Of a DNA stretch of 64,000 nt, positions 1 through 7,782 are shown piece by piece (position 1 is the first letter of the stretch; every line of letters starts with the position of its first letter). The notes under the pieces were generated by a model. The model saw only the letters and a list, made by a program, of their open reading frames with translations, had not been told where the DNA came from and did no database searches. The position numbers and the translations under genes were made by a program. The stretch covers positions 62,001 to 126,000 of the forward strand of contig NZ_CP129884.1 in NCBI RefSeq assembly GCF_030490285.1, given 5' to 3'. The stretch is from Methylomonas montana. Lineage in GTDB: Bacteria; Pseudomonadota; Gammaproteobacteria; Methylococcales; Methylomonadaceae.

Positions 1-407
<407 letters not shown>

Positions 408-425
408 ACAGGGATTTCTGCTAAA

Positions 426-1214
426 TCAGGGTTCAAACACGCCCAGCGCTCTAAGACAGGACTTACCTAGATCGATGCGCTTGGCCGCATCGGCCGCCTG
501 GACGATGTCGATATTCAACGCAAAACTGTATAGACGGCTGCCATTCGTCACCCATCCCACCCACCAGCCCACACCGGGGTTGGGGGCGTTTAACCAGCCG
601 GTTTTGCCGTACAGGGTCCGGTCGCCGACTTGTTCCAGCTGAACGATCTCGCGGACTTTGGCCTGAACATCGGGAGGAAACGGTAACTCGTCCCGCGCCA
701 GGCGGGCCAGAAAAGCGGTTTGTTCCACCGCGCTAATTTGCAACGGGCCCTCCAGCCAAAACCTGTCGACCGCATCGCCTAGTTCGGCGTTGCCGTATCC
801 CATCGCAGTAACACCGTCGTGCATCCGCGCCAGACCAATGCGCCGGGCCAGTTCCTGATAAATCGGCACATTGGATATTTTGATGGCCTCGCGCAAGCCC
901 ATGTCCCGCTCCCAGGTCTTGAGAAATTGCGGCTGGCCGCCGTAAGGCAGGATGTCGTCGACGCTGTCGACCGCGCCTACCGATAAGCCGATCAGGCTAT
1001 TGGCAATTTTGAACGTAGAAGCCGGGATAAAGCGCATCTCGGCGCGGCCCCGATCATGTCCGATCAAGCGCTGCGCATCGACGTCGTAGAACACGAAAGT
1101 GCCTTGTACGCCGGCCTCGCTGAACAGTTTGCCGAGCGCCGGATTGTCCTGCCAGTCGATGGCGTGAACGTGGCCGGCAAGCAATAGCATCACGGCCGCT
1201 ATAAGATGTTTCAT
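426..1214 (-). CDS. Class D (OXA-type) beta-lactamase
   Basis: The 262-residue protein has a signal peptide (hydrophobic residues 4-13, likely cleavage after HVHA) and all class D active-site motifs in order: S66-T-F-K69 (nucleophilic Ser and carboxylated Lys), S114-N-V, Y140-G-N and K204-T-G. The FWLEGPL segment is also typical of OXA enzymes. It should act in the periplasm, opening beta-lactam rings through an acyl-enzyme. Its start codon directly abuts the stop of the VOC gene at 1215, so it is probably the last gene of the long minus-strand operon that begins near 4934. Which substrates it hydrolyses cannot be read from the sequence. A BlaR-type sensor domain fused to it is absent. Confidence 0.93.
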   Translation of the reverse strand: MKHLIAAVMLLLAGHVHAIDWQDNPALGKLFSEAGVQGTFVFYDVDAQRLIGHDRGRAEMRFIPASTFKIANSLIGLSVGAVDSVDDILPYGGQPQFLKTWERDMGLREAIKISNVPIYQELARRIGLARMHDGVTAMGYGNAELGDAVDRFWLEGPLQISAVEQTAFLARLARDELPFPPDVQAKVREIVQLEQVGDRTLYGKTGWLNAPNPGVGWWVGWVTNGSRLYSFALNIDIVQAADAAKRIDLGKSCLRALGVFEP

Positions 1215-1688
1215 TTAGGATTGCTCGTAGGCTCGTATTAACGTTGCTATGTCGATTTTGGTCATTTGCATCATGGCCTGCATCACCCGTCCGGCTTTCA
1301 CCGGGTCGGGATCGCCGATCAATTCCAGCAGCACATTGGGCACGATCTGCCAGGTGACGCCGAACTGATCGTCCAGCCAGGCGCATTGATTGGTCTTCCC
1401 GCCTTCCGAAAGCTTTTCCCAATAGTGGTCGACTTCCGCTTGAGTTTCGCAGTGTACGACAAACGAAATAGCGGGCGAGAAGTTGTACATCGGGCCGCCG
1501 TTGAGCGCGGTAAATACTTGGCCGTCCAGCTCGAAACTGGCGGTCATCACACTACCTTTCGGTCCCGGCCCGGCATCGCCGTAACGGTTGATGCTCAACA
1601 CCTTCGAGTTCTTGAAAACAGAGACGTAAAAATTCATAGCCTCTTCGGCTTGATGGTCGAACCATAAAAACGGGGTGATTTTTTGCAT
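1215..1688 (-). CDS. VOC-superfamily protein, PhnB / 3-demethylubiquinone methyltransferase-like
   Basis: The 157-residue protein has the beta-alpha-beta-beta-beta pattern of vicinal-oxygen-chelate folds. It contains the family-typical N-terminal ITPFLWFD, the central ALNGGP turn and the C-terminal MMQMTKIDI segment of the group usually annotated as 3-demethylubiquinone-9 3-methyltransferase. That label is misleading, because no SAM-binding motif is present. A real substrate is unknown. A GGAGC ribosome site lies 7 bp before the ATG. It sits between an SRPBCC gene (79 bp upstream) and the beta-lactamase (no gap). The gene at 12732 encodes a related protein with the same C-terminal motif. Confidence 0.85.
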   Translation of the reverse strand: MQKITPFLWFDHQAEEAMNFYVSVFKNSKVLSINRYGDAGPGPKGSVMTASFELDGQVFTALNGGPMYNFSPAISFVVHCETQAEVDHYWEKLSEGGKTNQCAWLDDQFGVTWQIVPNVLLELIGDPDPVKAGRVMQAMMQMTKIDIATLIRAYEQS

Positions 1689-1767
1689 GGGACAAGCTCC
1701 TGGACGGTGTTAAGAGTGGTGCCAAATTCATGGCGGGTGTGTCGTACGGCATCGACGATTCGCCGGT

Positions 1768-2244
1768 TCACAACTCGGCTAGCAACGCCGCAAGCTGGTC
1801 CGTGGCCTTGCCCCAGCCTTCGTGAAAGCCCCTCTCTTCGTGGGTTTTCCGGTCTGCCGCGCTCCAATGCAACACGCGAGCGGTGTAGCGGGTTTGTCCG
1901 CCTTCGTTCTCAAAGGTGATGATGCCGGTCATGAACGGCTTGGCGGAAGGTTCCCAGGCGCAGGTGTAGGCATCGGTAAACACCAGACGCTGGTTTTCGA
2001 CCACCTCCAGATAAACCCCGGTACTCGGAAATTCCTGGCCTTCCGGGCTGCGCATCACGATGGCGCTAACCCCGCCCGGCCGGACATCGAGTTCGGCGGA
2101 AGCCACGCTCCAGGGCTTCGGGCAAAACCACTGCTTGAGCAATGCCGGTTCGGTCCAGGCGCTATAAACTTTCTCCGGCGGCGCATCGATCAGACGCGTC
2201 AATATCAGTTCCCGCGATTCGGCGGCTTCTTCTGTTGGATTCAT
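1768..2244 (-). CDS. SRPBCC / AHSA1-like (Aha1 C-terminal domain) protein
   Basis: I chose the ATG at 2244 because a GAGGAGA ribosome site lies just upstream; the frame stays open further upstream but overlaps the next gene. The 158-residue product shows the START-like SRPBCC order: an N-terminal strand ending in DAPPEKVYSAWTEP, then LLKQWFCPKPW, and a C-terminal GFHEGWGKATDQL helix. This subfamily is often annotated as activator of Hsp90 ATPase 1 family, but free-standing bacterial copies have no shown chaperone role and probably bind a small hydrophobic ligand. Such proteins are common next to ECF41/ECF42 sigma factors. It is 26 bp downstream of another SRPBCC gene. Confidence 0.88.
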   Translation of the reverse strand: MNPTEEAAESRELILTRLIDAPPEKVYSAWTEPALLKQWFCPKPWSVASAELDVRPGGVSAIVMRSPEGQEFPSTGVYLEVVENQRLVFTDAYTCAWEPSAKPFMTGIITFENEGGQTRYTARVLHWSAADRKTHEERGFHEGWGKATDQLAALLAEL

Positions 2245-2270
2245 GATTTTCTCCTCATTAAGACACTGAA

Positions 2271-2798
2271 CTATTTTTCGGCAAGGGACTTCAACGCGGT
2301 TAGACCGTCCTCGAATTTCCCGCCTATCATCTTGTCCATGCTGAACACCAAGCTCATCAGTTTGGAGATGTACGGGCTGGGGCCGAAAATGGCTTGAGTG
2401 ACGCGGGTCGAGCCGCCCTCGGTTTGCAGGATGAATTCCAAGATATTTTGGGCCGGGAAGGGTTTGATGAAATCCATGCGGATCGTGATCTTGGCCGGCG
2501 GCGCCGATTCTAAAATCTCCATGCGTCCCTGACCGATTTCCTGGTTGCCCTCCCATTCGTAAATGGCACCCGGCCCGCTGGCCGCGCCGCTGTATGTACG
2601 CTTCATGCCGGGATCGACTTTTTCCCAGGCCGACCAGGTTTGCATGCTATGTAGATCGTTGATCAGCGGGAAAATCGTTTCCGGCGGCGCCTTGATCAGG
2701 ATAGAGCGCTGGACGCGAAAGGTGTCGGGTTTGGTCGCGGCATAGATCAGCACAGCGACGAGTATTAGGGCTACTACGATTAGAATAGTCTTGATCAT
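2271..2798 (-). CDS. SRPBCC-family protein with N-terminal membrane anchor
   Basis: The 175-residue protein starts with one hydrophobic segment (residues 4-20) that should anchor it to the inner membrane. A polyketide-cyclase-like SRPBCC domain follows, recognisable from SILIKAPPETIFPLINDL and the MQTWSAWEKVDP stretch. The domain forms a hydrophobic cavity in its relatives; the ligand is unknown here. The gene lies in the middle of the minus-strand operon, 46 bp after the DUF1579 gene and 26 bp before the next SRPBCC gene. The membrane anchor makes it the odd one in an otherwise soluble set. Confidence 0.85.
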   Translation of the reverse strand: MIKTILIVVALILVAVLIYAATKPDTFRVQRSILIKAPPETIFPLINDLHSMQTWSAWEKVDPGMKRTYSGAASGPGAIYEWEGNQEIGQGRMEILESAPPAKITIRMDFIKPFPAQNILEFILQTEGGSTRVTQAIFGPSPYISKLMSLVFSMDKMIGGKFEDGLTALKSLAEK

Positions 2799-2844
2799 GG
2801 GGTTGTCCTCTAGGGTTTAAATCGCTAGTCATTAGATTGAGCTG

Positions 2845-3327
2845 CTACTTTATCCGTTGGTAATGTGTCGTCATGAATGGCAGCCATTCCCCATTTCCGT
2901 TCAGCAGGTAAGAGGTCTGCACACGTTGATCGGCGCTGTTTAACTCGATGACATCCCTCTGCTTAACGAACTTGCCGTCGCTCGCGCAACAGGGCCCCTC
3001 GGTATTGAGCGTCAGCACATTTTCCTGGGCATCCAGAGCGCCGTCGTACATCCAGAGATGGCTCATCATCGAACCGACCCAAGTGCCTACAACGCGTTGC
3101 TGTACAGCGTCATAGCCTAGCGTCATCAACATCGTCGCCGGGTCGCCGCCGGGCATTTCGCCGTGGCCCTCGCATAGCACCCAACACTCGCCCAGCGGGC
3201 GCACACTCTCCGAGCCATTGAATTTTTCCGGTGGCTTGCCGGGTTCCACCACGCATTCGGACTCATAAGCCCATTCGCCTACCAGTTGTTGTAGCCATGC
3301 ATGTTCTATATGGGGTTCGGTTTTCAT
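2845..3327 (-). CDS. DUF1579 family protein
   Basis: I chose the ATG at 3327 (160 residues) because GAGGAA lies 5 bp upstream; an earlier ATG at 3354 would overlap the previous stop codon. The protein matches DUF1579 by its opening HAWLQQLVGEWAYESE and by GTWVGSMMSHLWMYDG in the middle. This family folds as a lipocalin-like barrel and often sits beside YCII and VOC genes, but no reaction has been assigned. It starts 10 bp after the YCII gene, so the two are probably translated from one message. Confidence 0.85.
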   Translation of the reverse strand: MKTEPHIEHAWLQQLVGEWAYESECVVEPGKPPEKFNGSESVRPLGECWVLCEGHGEMPGGDPATMLMTLGYDAVQQRVVGTWVGSMMSHLWMYDGALDAQENVLTLNTEGPCCASDGKFVKQRDVIELNSADQRVQTSYLLNGNGEWLPFMTTHYQRIK

Positions 3328-3337
3328 CGTTCTTCCT

Positions 3338-3706
3338 CTATCTTGATGGTTCATCGCTAGGCAGGCCCGGAATTTCGATCAGCGGTCGCACCTCGATAAT
3401 GCCCTTGCGCGCCATCGGAATCTGTTCGGCGATAGCGATGGCATCGTCGAGATTTTGGGCTTCTATCAGGTAATAACCGCCCAATTGCTCGCGCGTCTCT
3501 GCAAACGGGCCGTCGGTGACGAAACGTTTGCCGTCGCGGACCCGGACGCTGGTGGCCAAGGCCGTGGGCTGTAAAGGACTGGCGGCCAGATACTGGCCGT
3601 TGGCTTTGAGTTGGTGCGCCAGTTGAATGGACTCGACATAACAGGCTTCCCGCTCGGTTTCGTCCAGGTTGTTTTCTTCAAAATAAATCAGCAGCATATA
3701 TTTCAT
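3338..3706 (-). CDS. YCII-related (DGPF-motif) protein
   Basis: The 122-residue protein has the start MKYMLLIYFEE and the central TDGPFAETREQLGGYYLIEA motif that define the DGPF/YCII family. The fold is a ferredoxin-like barrel related to muconolactone isomerase. Genes of this type are the hallmark neighbours of ECF42 sigma factors. A GGAGAC ribosome site precedes the ATG. It is the fourth gene of the operon starting at 4934 and is preceded by a glyoxalase-like gene 22 bp away. Its function is not known; regulation by the sigma factor at 7783-9075 is inferred from the promoter at 5095-5124. Confidence 0.9.
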   Translation of the reverse strand: MKYMLLIYFEENNLDETEREACYVESIQLAHQLKANGQYLAASPLQPTALATSVRVRDGKRFVTDGPFAETREQLGGYYLIEAQNLDDAIAIAEQIPMARKGIIEVRPLIEIPGLPSDEPSR

Positions 3707-3728
3707 GACGGTCTCCACGCGAACATGA

Positions 3729-4136
3729 TTAGCCTTGGCAGCTTGCGCCAGGCTCCATATAAAACAGATCCCAGAGATGACCATCCAAATCCTGATAGCC
3801 ATGCTCGTACATGAAGCCATGGTCTTGCGCTTCCTTGACGCGGGTGCCGCCGGCGGCAACGGCCTTGCGTACCATCTCATCGACTTGCTCCCGGCTCTCG
3901 GCGGACAGGCCCACCAGTATTTCGGTGCTGGTCGTCGCATCGGTAATGACTTTGGGCGTGAAGGTCTGGAAAAAATTCTCGGTCACCAGCATCACGTAGA
4001 TGTCATCGCTGACGATCATGCAGGCAGCCTTCTCGTTGGTGAATTGCGGATCGAAGGCGTAACCGAGCTGGGTAAAAAAAGCGATGGAACGACCCAGGTT
4101 TTTGACCGGTAGATTGACGAAAATTTGCGTGGCCAT
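3729..4136 (-). CDS. VOC-superfamily glyoxalase/bleomycin-resistance-like protein
   Basis: The 135-residue protein has two beta-alpha-beta-beta-beta halves. It opens with IFVNLPVKNLGRSIAFF and ends with DLDGHLWDLFYMEP, typical of the lactoylglutathione-lyase-like group in which a glutamate or histidine near the end binds a metal. No specific substrate can be named. A TAGGAG ribosome site is present. It lies 9 bp after the shortened VOC gene and 22 bp before the YCII gene, inside the same operon. Confidence 0.87.
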   Translation of the reverse strand: MATQIFVNLPVKNLGRSIAFFTQLGYAFDPQFTNEKAACMIVSDDIYVMLVTENFFQTFTPKVITDATTSTEILVGLSAESREQVDEMVRKAVAAGGTRVKEAQDHGFMYEHGYQDLDGHLWDLFYMEPGASCQG

Positions 4137-4145
4137 GTTTTGCTC

Positions 4146-4433
4146 CTAATTGTTTGCTTGCAGATAGCTGATGACGTTGAATGTGGCGCCCTGTGGGTCT
4201 TGCAACACGCAGAAGCGTCCGACCTGGGGAATGTCGCGCGGCGGCATGCAAATCGTGCCGCCCATGTCCTCGTCGGCGCATTTCACCAGGGTGTAATCGA
4301 CGCCGGGTAAGGATGCCGGAGCAGGTTCCAGTGTCCAGTTAAACAGTTTGGCGTAAAAACGTTTGGCGGCGTCGGCGTCGCTGGTCAGTAGTTCGCACCA
4401 GCTGAACGCGCCATGCCGATTGCATTGATCCAT
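4146..4433 (-). CDS. VOC-family protein with an internal in-frame deletion
   Basis: This 95-residue protein is a shortened relative of the 132-residue protein at 11603-12001. Both share the start HGAFSWCELLT, then FNWTLEPAP, and the end DIPQVGRFCVLQDPQGA. The middle differs: about 36 residues between two Gly-Gly pairs in the long copy are missing here, with the reading frame kept. The lost part includes the strand and helix that link the two halves of the VOC barrel, so the protein probably cannot form a normal fold on its own, although it might pair differently. The ribosome site and operon position are intact. Confidence 0.72.
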   Translation of the reverse strand: MDQCNRHGAFSWCELLTSDADAAKRFYAKLFNWTLEPAPASLPGVDYTLVKCADEDMGGTICMPPRDIPQVGRFCVLQDPQGATFNVISYLQANN

Positions 4434-4451
4434 GATGTTCTCCTTTTTAGA

Positions 4452-4934
4452 TCAGGCGCAGGCTGTTTGGGATGAAAAGAAAGCCTCCATTCGGCTTTGC
4501 AGTTCGTTCGGGTCGACGTCTTCGATATGCGTGGCAATTAGCCAGTGATGGCCGAAGGGGTCGGTTACAGAACCCATCCGGTCGCCCCAGAATTGGTTGG
4601 TGGGCGGCATGATTTCCTGGGCGCCGGCCTGAATCGCATCGGCAAACACCGCGTCGGTATCGGCGACATACAGAAACTGTTTAACCGGGCTGCCGCCTAG
4701 TGTTTCCGGCGAAACATCGGTGCATTGCGGATTTTCGTCCGAGAGCATGAACATCGAATCGCCGATTTTGAATTCGGCATGGACTATTTTTCCGTCGGGG
4801 GCATTCAGACGAAAGGTTTCGCTAGCGCCGAAGGCTTTCTGATAAAACGCCAATGCCTCGGCGGCGCTGCGGACGACTAGGTACGGAGTTAGCGTGTGAT
4901 AGCCGTCTGGAATTGGTTTGATATTGGTGGGCAT
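4452..4934 (-). CDS. VOC-superfamily PhnB-like protein, first gene of the operon
   Basis: The 160-residue protein belongs to the PhnB-like VOC group: IPDGYHTLTPYLVV at the start, AFYQKAFGASE, then WGDRMGSVTDPFGHHWLIAT near the end. A paralogue lies at 12038-12523 with the same motifs. It is the first gene of a nine-gene minus-strand run ending with the beta-lactamase, with gaps of 0 to 79 bp. The promoter-like element at 5095-5124 lies about 160 bp upstream and probably drives the whole run. The biochemical role is unknown. Confidence 0.87.
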   Translation of the reverse strand: MPTNIKPIPDGYHTLTPYLVVRSAAEALAFYQKAFGASETFRLNAPDGKIVHAEFKIGDSMFMLSDENPQCTDVSPETLGGSPVKQFLYVADTDAVFADAIQAGAQEIMPPTNQFWGDRMGSVTDPFGHHWLIATHIEDVDPNELQSRMEAFFSSQTACA

Positions 4935-4966
4935 GATGATTCTCCTGGTTAAGGGAAACCCTGAAC

Positions 4967-5039
4967 AAGTCCTTCGACAGGCTCAGGTCGAACGGTAAGT
5001 GCTTGATCCGTTCGTGGCGAGCTCGTCGACCCACGGGCG
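4967..5039. repeat. REP-like bipartite inverted repeat
   Basis: Two related arms face each other. Arm one (4967-4995) contains CCTTCGACAGGCTCAGG followed by CGAACGG. Arm two (5008-5039) starts CCGTTCGTGGCGAGC and continues GTCGACC. The reverse complement of arm one lines up with arm two at CCGTTCG, GAGC and GTCGA. I recognise the CTTCGACAGGCTCAGG...CGAACGG pattern as a small dispersed repeat found in many bacterial genomes. Here it lies in the leader between the operon promoter and its first gene, where a hairpin could affect the message. Confidence 0.55.
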
Positions 5040-5094
5040 AAATCAACTCAGTCAGAGTTTCCTGGTTGAGTGGTTATAAATTTTGCTTACTTGG

Positions 5095-5124
5095 TTAGTC
5101 GAACGGTAATCGTCAAAATCGACA
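5095..5124 (-). promoter_or_regulatory. ECF42-type promoter for the 4934-426 operon
   Basis: On the minus strand the -35 box is TGTCGA (5119-5124) and the -10 box is CGACTAA (5095-5101), with 17 bp between them. Three more sites in the window have the same two boxes and the same spacing. The element lies 22 bp beyond the attC-like site at 5146-5197. Confidence 0.7.
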
Positions 5125-5145
5125 TTCCCGCCGAATTTAGTTTCT

Positions 5146-5197
5146 CAATAACACTAGGCGCTACGCCTTTCGGCATCGCCGGGGGTGAACCGTTAGC
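5146..5197 (-). other. Probable attC (integron cassette recombination) site
   Basis: On the minus strand the stop codon of the SRPBCC gene lies inside GCTAACG (R'', 5197-5191). The other end is GTTATTG (R', 5152-5146). Between them the two arms can pair as an imperfect hairpin with bulges, around AC-GGCG-T-GCC on one arm and its complement on the other. The length of 52 bp fits short attC sites. The R' box is poorer than consensus GTTRRRY, so this site is less certain than those at 5644 and 13236. Confidence 0.45.
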
Positions 5198-5615
5198 TGC
5201 TTGCAACTAACGCCTGAAGTTTATCCAGAACCTGCTCATTTGCCGGTTCGACGATATGGGCAATATTCCTAGCCGCTTCTTCGTTATCAAAATCTTGATG
5301 CCAGTGTATGACTGCGCCGCCCTCAATATCTTCAATGGTCACTGTCAGCGTGAAATATGGATTTGAATTATGACGAATCGCGACTTTATTCGGTTCTTCA
5401 ATTTCTTGAAATATGTTTTCGTTTGGGTAGTTTGTGCCATCCGGTCCATGCATCACAAATGACCATTTTCCTTTTGGTTTGAATTCAAAAGTATTGAATG
5501 TATTAGTGAAGCCGGCTGGTCCCCACCATTTTGCCAAAAGTGTCTGATCTGCAAATGCCTTAAATATTTCTTTTGAAGATGCCGTAATCTTTCTCTGATT
5601 TTTAAATACTTTCAT
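5193..5615 (-). CDS. SRPBCC / AHSA1-like protein, cassette-borne
   Basis: The 140-residue protein starts MKVFKNQRKI and carries the AHSA1-type landmarks FADQTLLAKWWGPAGFTNTF and GKWSFVMHGPDG. It probably binds a small ligand in the SRPBCC cavity; nothing more specific is visible. Its codon use is clearly more AT-rich than the genes on either side. The gene sits exactly between two attC-like sites: the message starts 29 bp after the R' box of the site at 5644-5767, and its TAA stop is inside the R'' box of the site at 5146-5197. This is the layout of an integron gene cassette. A ribosome site (AGGAGAT) precedes the start. Confidence 0.87.
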   Translation of the reverse strand: MKVFKNQRKITASSKEIFKAFADQTLLAKWWGPAGFTNTFNTFEFKPKGKWSFVMHGPDGTNYPNENIFQEIEEPNKVAIRHNSNPYFTLTVTIEDIEGGAVIHWHQDFDNEEAARNIAHIVEPANEQVLDKLQALVASS

Positions 5616-5643
5616 CTTGCATCTCCTTTCGGCTTTTTGTAGC

Positions 5644-5767
5644 CGCTAACGTAAAGCTAAGGGGCGCGTCTTTCACGGCAGATTAGCGAAGCCACCGAAG
5701 CTGGAAAATAATCAAACTTTCAAAACCGCCCCGAAAAGGCGAGTCCCGCTTGAGGGTAATGTTAGGC
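5644..5767 (-). other. attC-like integron recombination site, long VCR-like form
   Basis: On the minus strand the site starts with GCCTAAC (R'', 5767-5761), which contains the TAA stop of the YCII gene, and ends with GTTAGCG (R', 5650-5644). Next to R'' is CTCAAGCGGG and next to R' is CCCCTTAGC. These pair as an imperfect helix with two extra bases on one side, the hallmark of L''/L' boxes. The same CTCAAG...GGG and CCCCTTAG words occur in the Vibrio cholerae repeat. The total of 124 bp is within the attC range. Confidence 0.72.
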
Positions 5768-6127
5768 TGCAAAATCTGCTTCCTCATACTCTGGACGAAT
5801 TTCAATGTCAGAGTCTTCTAGCATTGGATTTGGACATCGCTTAACCCATTCGACGGCCTCATCCAGCGATTTAACCTGCCAAATCCAGTAACCGGCAATT
5901 TGATCTTCCGATTCGAGGAATGGGCCGTCGATTACGGTGCGCTGTGTACCAGAGAACCTGACGCGCTTCCCCTGCGAAGTGGGCTTTAAACCAGCGCAAC
6001 CGAGCATAATGCCGGCATTTATTAGCTCCTCATTGTACTTACCCATTGCCGCAAGTATTTCGGAGCTCGGTTTAAAGCCTTCTTTTTCGCTGCCCTTGCT
6101 TGCCTTAACAATAACCATGCATTTCAT
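5762..6127 (-). CDS. YCII-family protein, cassette-borne copy 1
   Basis: The 121-residue protein has the start MKCMVIVKASKGSE and the core TVIDGPFLESEDQIAGYW, a variant of the DGPF motif, and ends in a PMLEDSDIEIRPEYE tail typical of this YCII subgroup. By eye it differs from the copy at 13292-13657 at 13 of 121 positions. Its stop codon is part of the R'' box of the attC-like site at 5644-5767. A GTTAGAC word at 6171-6177, 44 bp upstream of the start, may mark the other edge of the cassette. It lies 65 bp downstream of the YCII gene at 6193 and may be read from that gene's ECF42-type promoter. Confidence 0.9.
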   Translation of the reverse strand: MKCMVIVKASKGSEKEGFKPSSEILAAMGKYNEELINAGIMLGCAGLKPTSQGKRVRFSGTQRTVIDGPFLESEDQIAGYWIWQVKSLDEAVEWVKRCPNPMLEDSDIEIRPEYEEADFAA

Positions 6128-6192
6128 TTAAATTTCTCCTTTTGATGCCAATCTGGCAGTGGCGTTGGATGTCTAACAAATAATATTGCCTG

Positions 6193-6585
6193 CTAAAGCG
6201 AGGCATTCGGATTGGCGAGACCGAGCGCGTATAACGTCCGTTCGTCCTCCGCCACCGGCCGCACCTCGACGCAGCCGAACTTCGCGCCCGGAATGTGCGC
6301 GGCGATCTGGATCGCCTCGTTCAGATCCCGAGCCTCGATCAGGTAATAACCGCCGAGTTGCTCCTTGGTCTCGGCGAAAGGGCCGTCGGTGGTGCTGACC
6401 TTGCCGTTCCGCACTCGCAACGTGATCGCGGCATTGGCCGGCAGCAGCCGATTGCAGCTTAGGTAATGGCCGCCGTCGCGGATGGTTTGGGTAAAGTCGG
6501 CGTATTCTTGGATGTGCTGTTCGGCAATATCGTCCGGCATTTGTTCCAGCACCGTTTCGGCGCAAATCAGGCATAGGTATTTCAT
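6193..6585 (-). CDS. YCII-related (DGPF-motif) protein
   Basis: I chose the ATG at 6585 (130 residues) because GGAGGAAT lies just upstream; an open frame continues to 6666 but runs through the promoter. The protein starts MKYLCLICAE and contains TDGPFAETKEQLGGYYLIEA, the exact DGPF signature. A close paralogue is at 13769-14152. It is preceded by an ECF42-type promoter at 6620-6650 and followed by the cassette-like YCII gene. Family members are the typical partners of ECF42 sigma factors; the activity is unknown. Confidence 0.92.
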   Translation of the reverse strand: MKYLCLICAETVLEQMPDDIAEQHIQEYADFTQTIRDGGHYLSCNRLLPANAAITLRVRNGKVSTTDGPFAETKEQLGGYYLIEARDLNEAIQIAAHIPGAKFGCVEVRPVAEDERTLYALGLANPNASL

Positions 6586-6619
6586 CGTCAATTCCTCCGG
6601 TTTGAGAGTGTTCACGCCG

Positions 6620-6650
6620 AATAGTCGTTTGGGGATAGTCGAATTCGACA
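6620..6650 (-). promoter_or_regulatory. ECF42-type promoter in front of the YCII gene at 6193
   Basis: Minus strand: -35 TGTCGA at 6645-6650, 17 bp spacer, -10 CGACTATT at 6620-6627. The start codon is 35 bp further downstream. The two boxes and spacing match the elements at 5095, 13711 and 14188. Confidence 0.72.
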
Positions 6651-6888
6651 TGTTTGGACAGCCCATGGAAAAAATTTTACGACGACTGTCCGGATCGGGC
6701 GGAAAACCGGCCAGTTAATCTAATTTCGGAAAACTTATGCTGAGCGGTGAGAGGTATTGGTCAAGTTATTAGGGGTAGCAGAAGCCGGTTCGGTTGAAAA
6801 GGTGGGGATGCGATTTAGAACAGCTTGCATCCCTACCTTTCCATTTTACGAAGAAAAATTGATCCGCCATTCACTTGAGGCAGGCAGA

Positions 6889-7515
6889 TTATTTCGCACC
6901 CTTGAATGTGGTGTAGCTGGAGATCAAATTACGGTAATCGGGAATATGATTGGAGAATAGCGCACCCAAGCCCTCGACGTCGTTACGCCAGTCGCGATGC
7001 AGTTCGCAGGCGGTACCAAACCAGGTCATCAATTGCGCGCCCGCCGCCGACATCCGATCCCAGGCGGCGTTTCGGGTCATGTCGTTGAAAGTGCCGGAGG
7101 CATCGGTTACTACAAACACTTGGTAACCCTCAGCCAGCGCCGATAAAGCCGGAAAAGCGACGCAGACTTCCGTGACCACGCCAGCGATGATCAGCTGTTT
7201 CTTGCCGGTGGCTTTGACGGCCTTGACGAAATCCTCGTTGTCCCAGGCATTGATTTGGCCGGGGCGGGCGATATACGGCGCATCCGGGAAGATTTCTTTC
7301 AATTCGGGGACGAGAGGGCCGTTGGGGCCATCCTCGAAACTGGTGGTGAGGATGGTGGGTAGATTGAAGTACTTTGCCAAATCAGCCAGGGCCAACACAT
7401 TGTTTTTGAATTTGTCGGGTTCGATGTCTCGAACCAGAGACAATAATCCGGCCTGATGGTCGACCAGCAGCACGGCAGCATTGTTTTTGTCGAGACGGAG
7501 GTAAGGTGTTGTCAT
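6889..7515 (-). CDS. ycaC: YcaC-like isochorismatase-family hydrolase
   Basis: The 208-residue protein follows E. coli YcaC closely from end to end as far as I recall that sequence, including VLLVDHQAGLLSLVRDIEPD near the start, YIARPGQINAWDNEDFV and CELHRDWRNDVEGL. The cysteine-hydrolase residues Asp19 and Cys118 are in place (VVTEVCVAFP). The family folds as isochorismatase-like hydrolases that form large rings; the physiological substrate of YcaC is unknown. It is a single gene, 267 bp downstream of the ECF42 gene, with an AGGAGAAAT ribosome site. No ECF42-type promoter is visible in front of it. Confidence 0.92.
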   Translation of the reverse strand: MTTPYLRLDKNNAAVLLVDHQAGLLSLVRDIEPDKFKNNVLALADLAKYFNLPTILTTSFEDGPNGPLVPELKEIFPDAPYIARPGQINAWDNEDFVKAVKATGKKQLIIAGVVTEVCVAFPALSALAEGYQVFVVTDASGTFNDMTRNAAWDRMSAAGAQLMTWFGTACELHRDWRNDVEGLGALFSNHIPDYRNLISSYTTFKGAK

Positions 7516-7539
7516 GGTATTTCTCCTAGCTGGTTAAAA

Positions 7540-7584
7540 GGTGCCTGGGCACCGGTTGAAAATCCGCCGTCGCTTGGCGGCGGA
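7540..7584. repeat. Pair of hairpins between ycaC and the sigma factor gene
   Basis: A perfect palindrome GGTGCC-TG-GGCACC lies at 7540-7553. A second stem pairs TCCGCC with GGCGGA at 7563-7584. No T-run follows on either strand, so neither is a clear terminator. They may be remains of a small mobile repeat. Confidence 0.4.
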
Positions 7585-7782
7585 GCGAACCTCGCTTCAC
7601 ATTTGACCAAAACGGCCACTGTTGAAGTCATCAATGGCTTGCAGGATTTCCTGCTAATCGCTTCAACCCGCTGCTCCGCGCTCCCGGACAAATTCGATAG
7701 GAGCGGGACAATTCGCAATACCGGTTTGTGGTATCGGGTAAAAAGCATAGGCTATGGTCGGCGTCGTATTCCAAGTACTTTC

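Noticed and set aside
7512-7748. Minus-strand open frame of 78 codons between ycaC and the sigma factor
   Set aside because: It runs through two hairpins and overlaps the ycaC start; more likely repeat-derived than coding.
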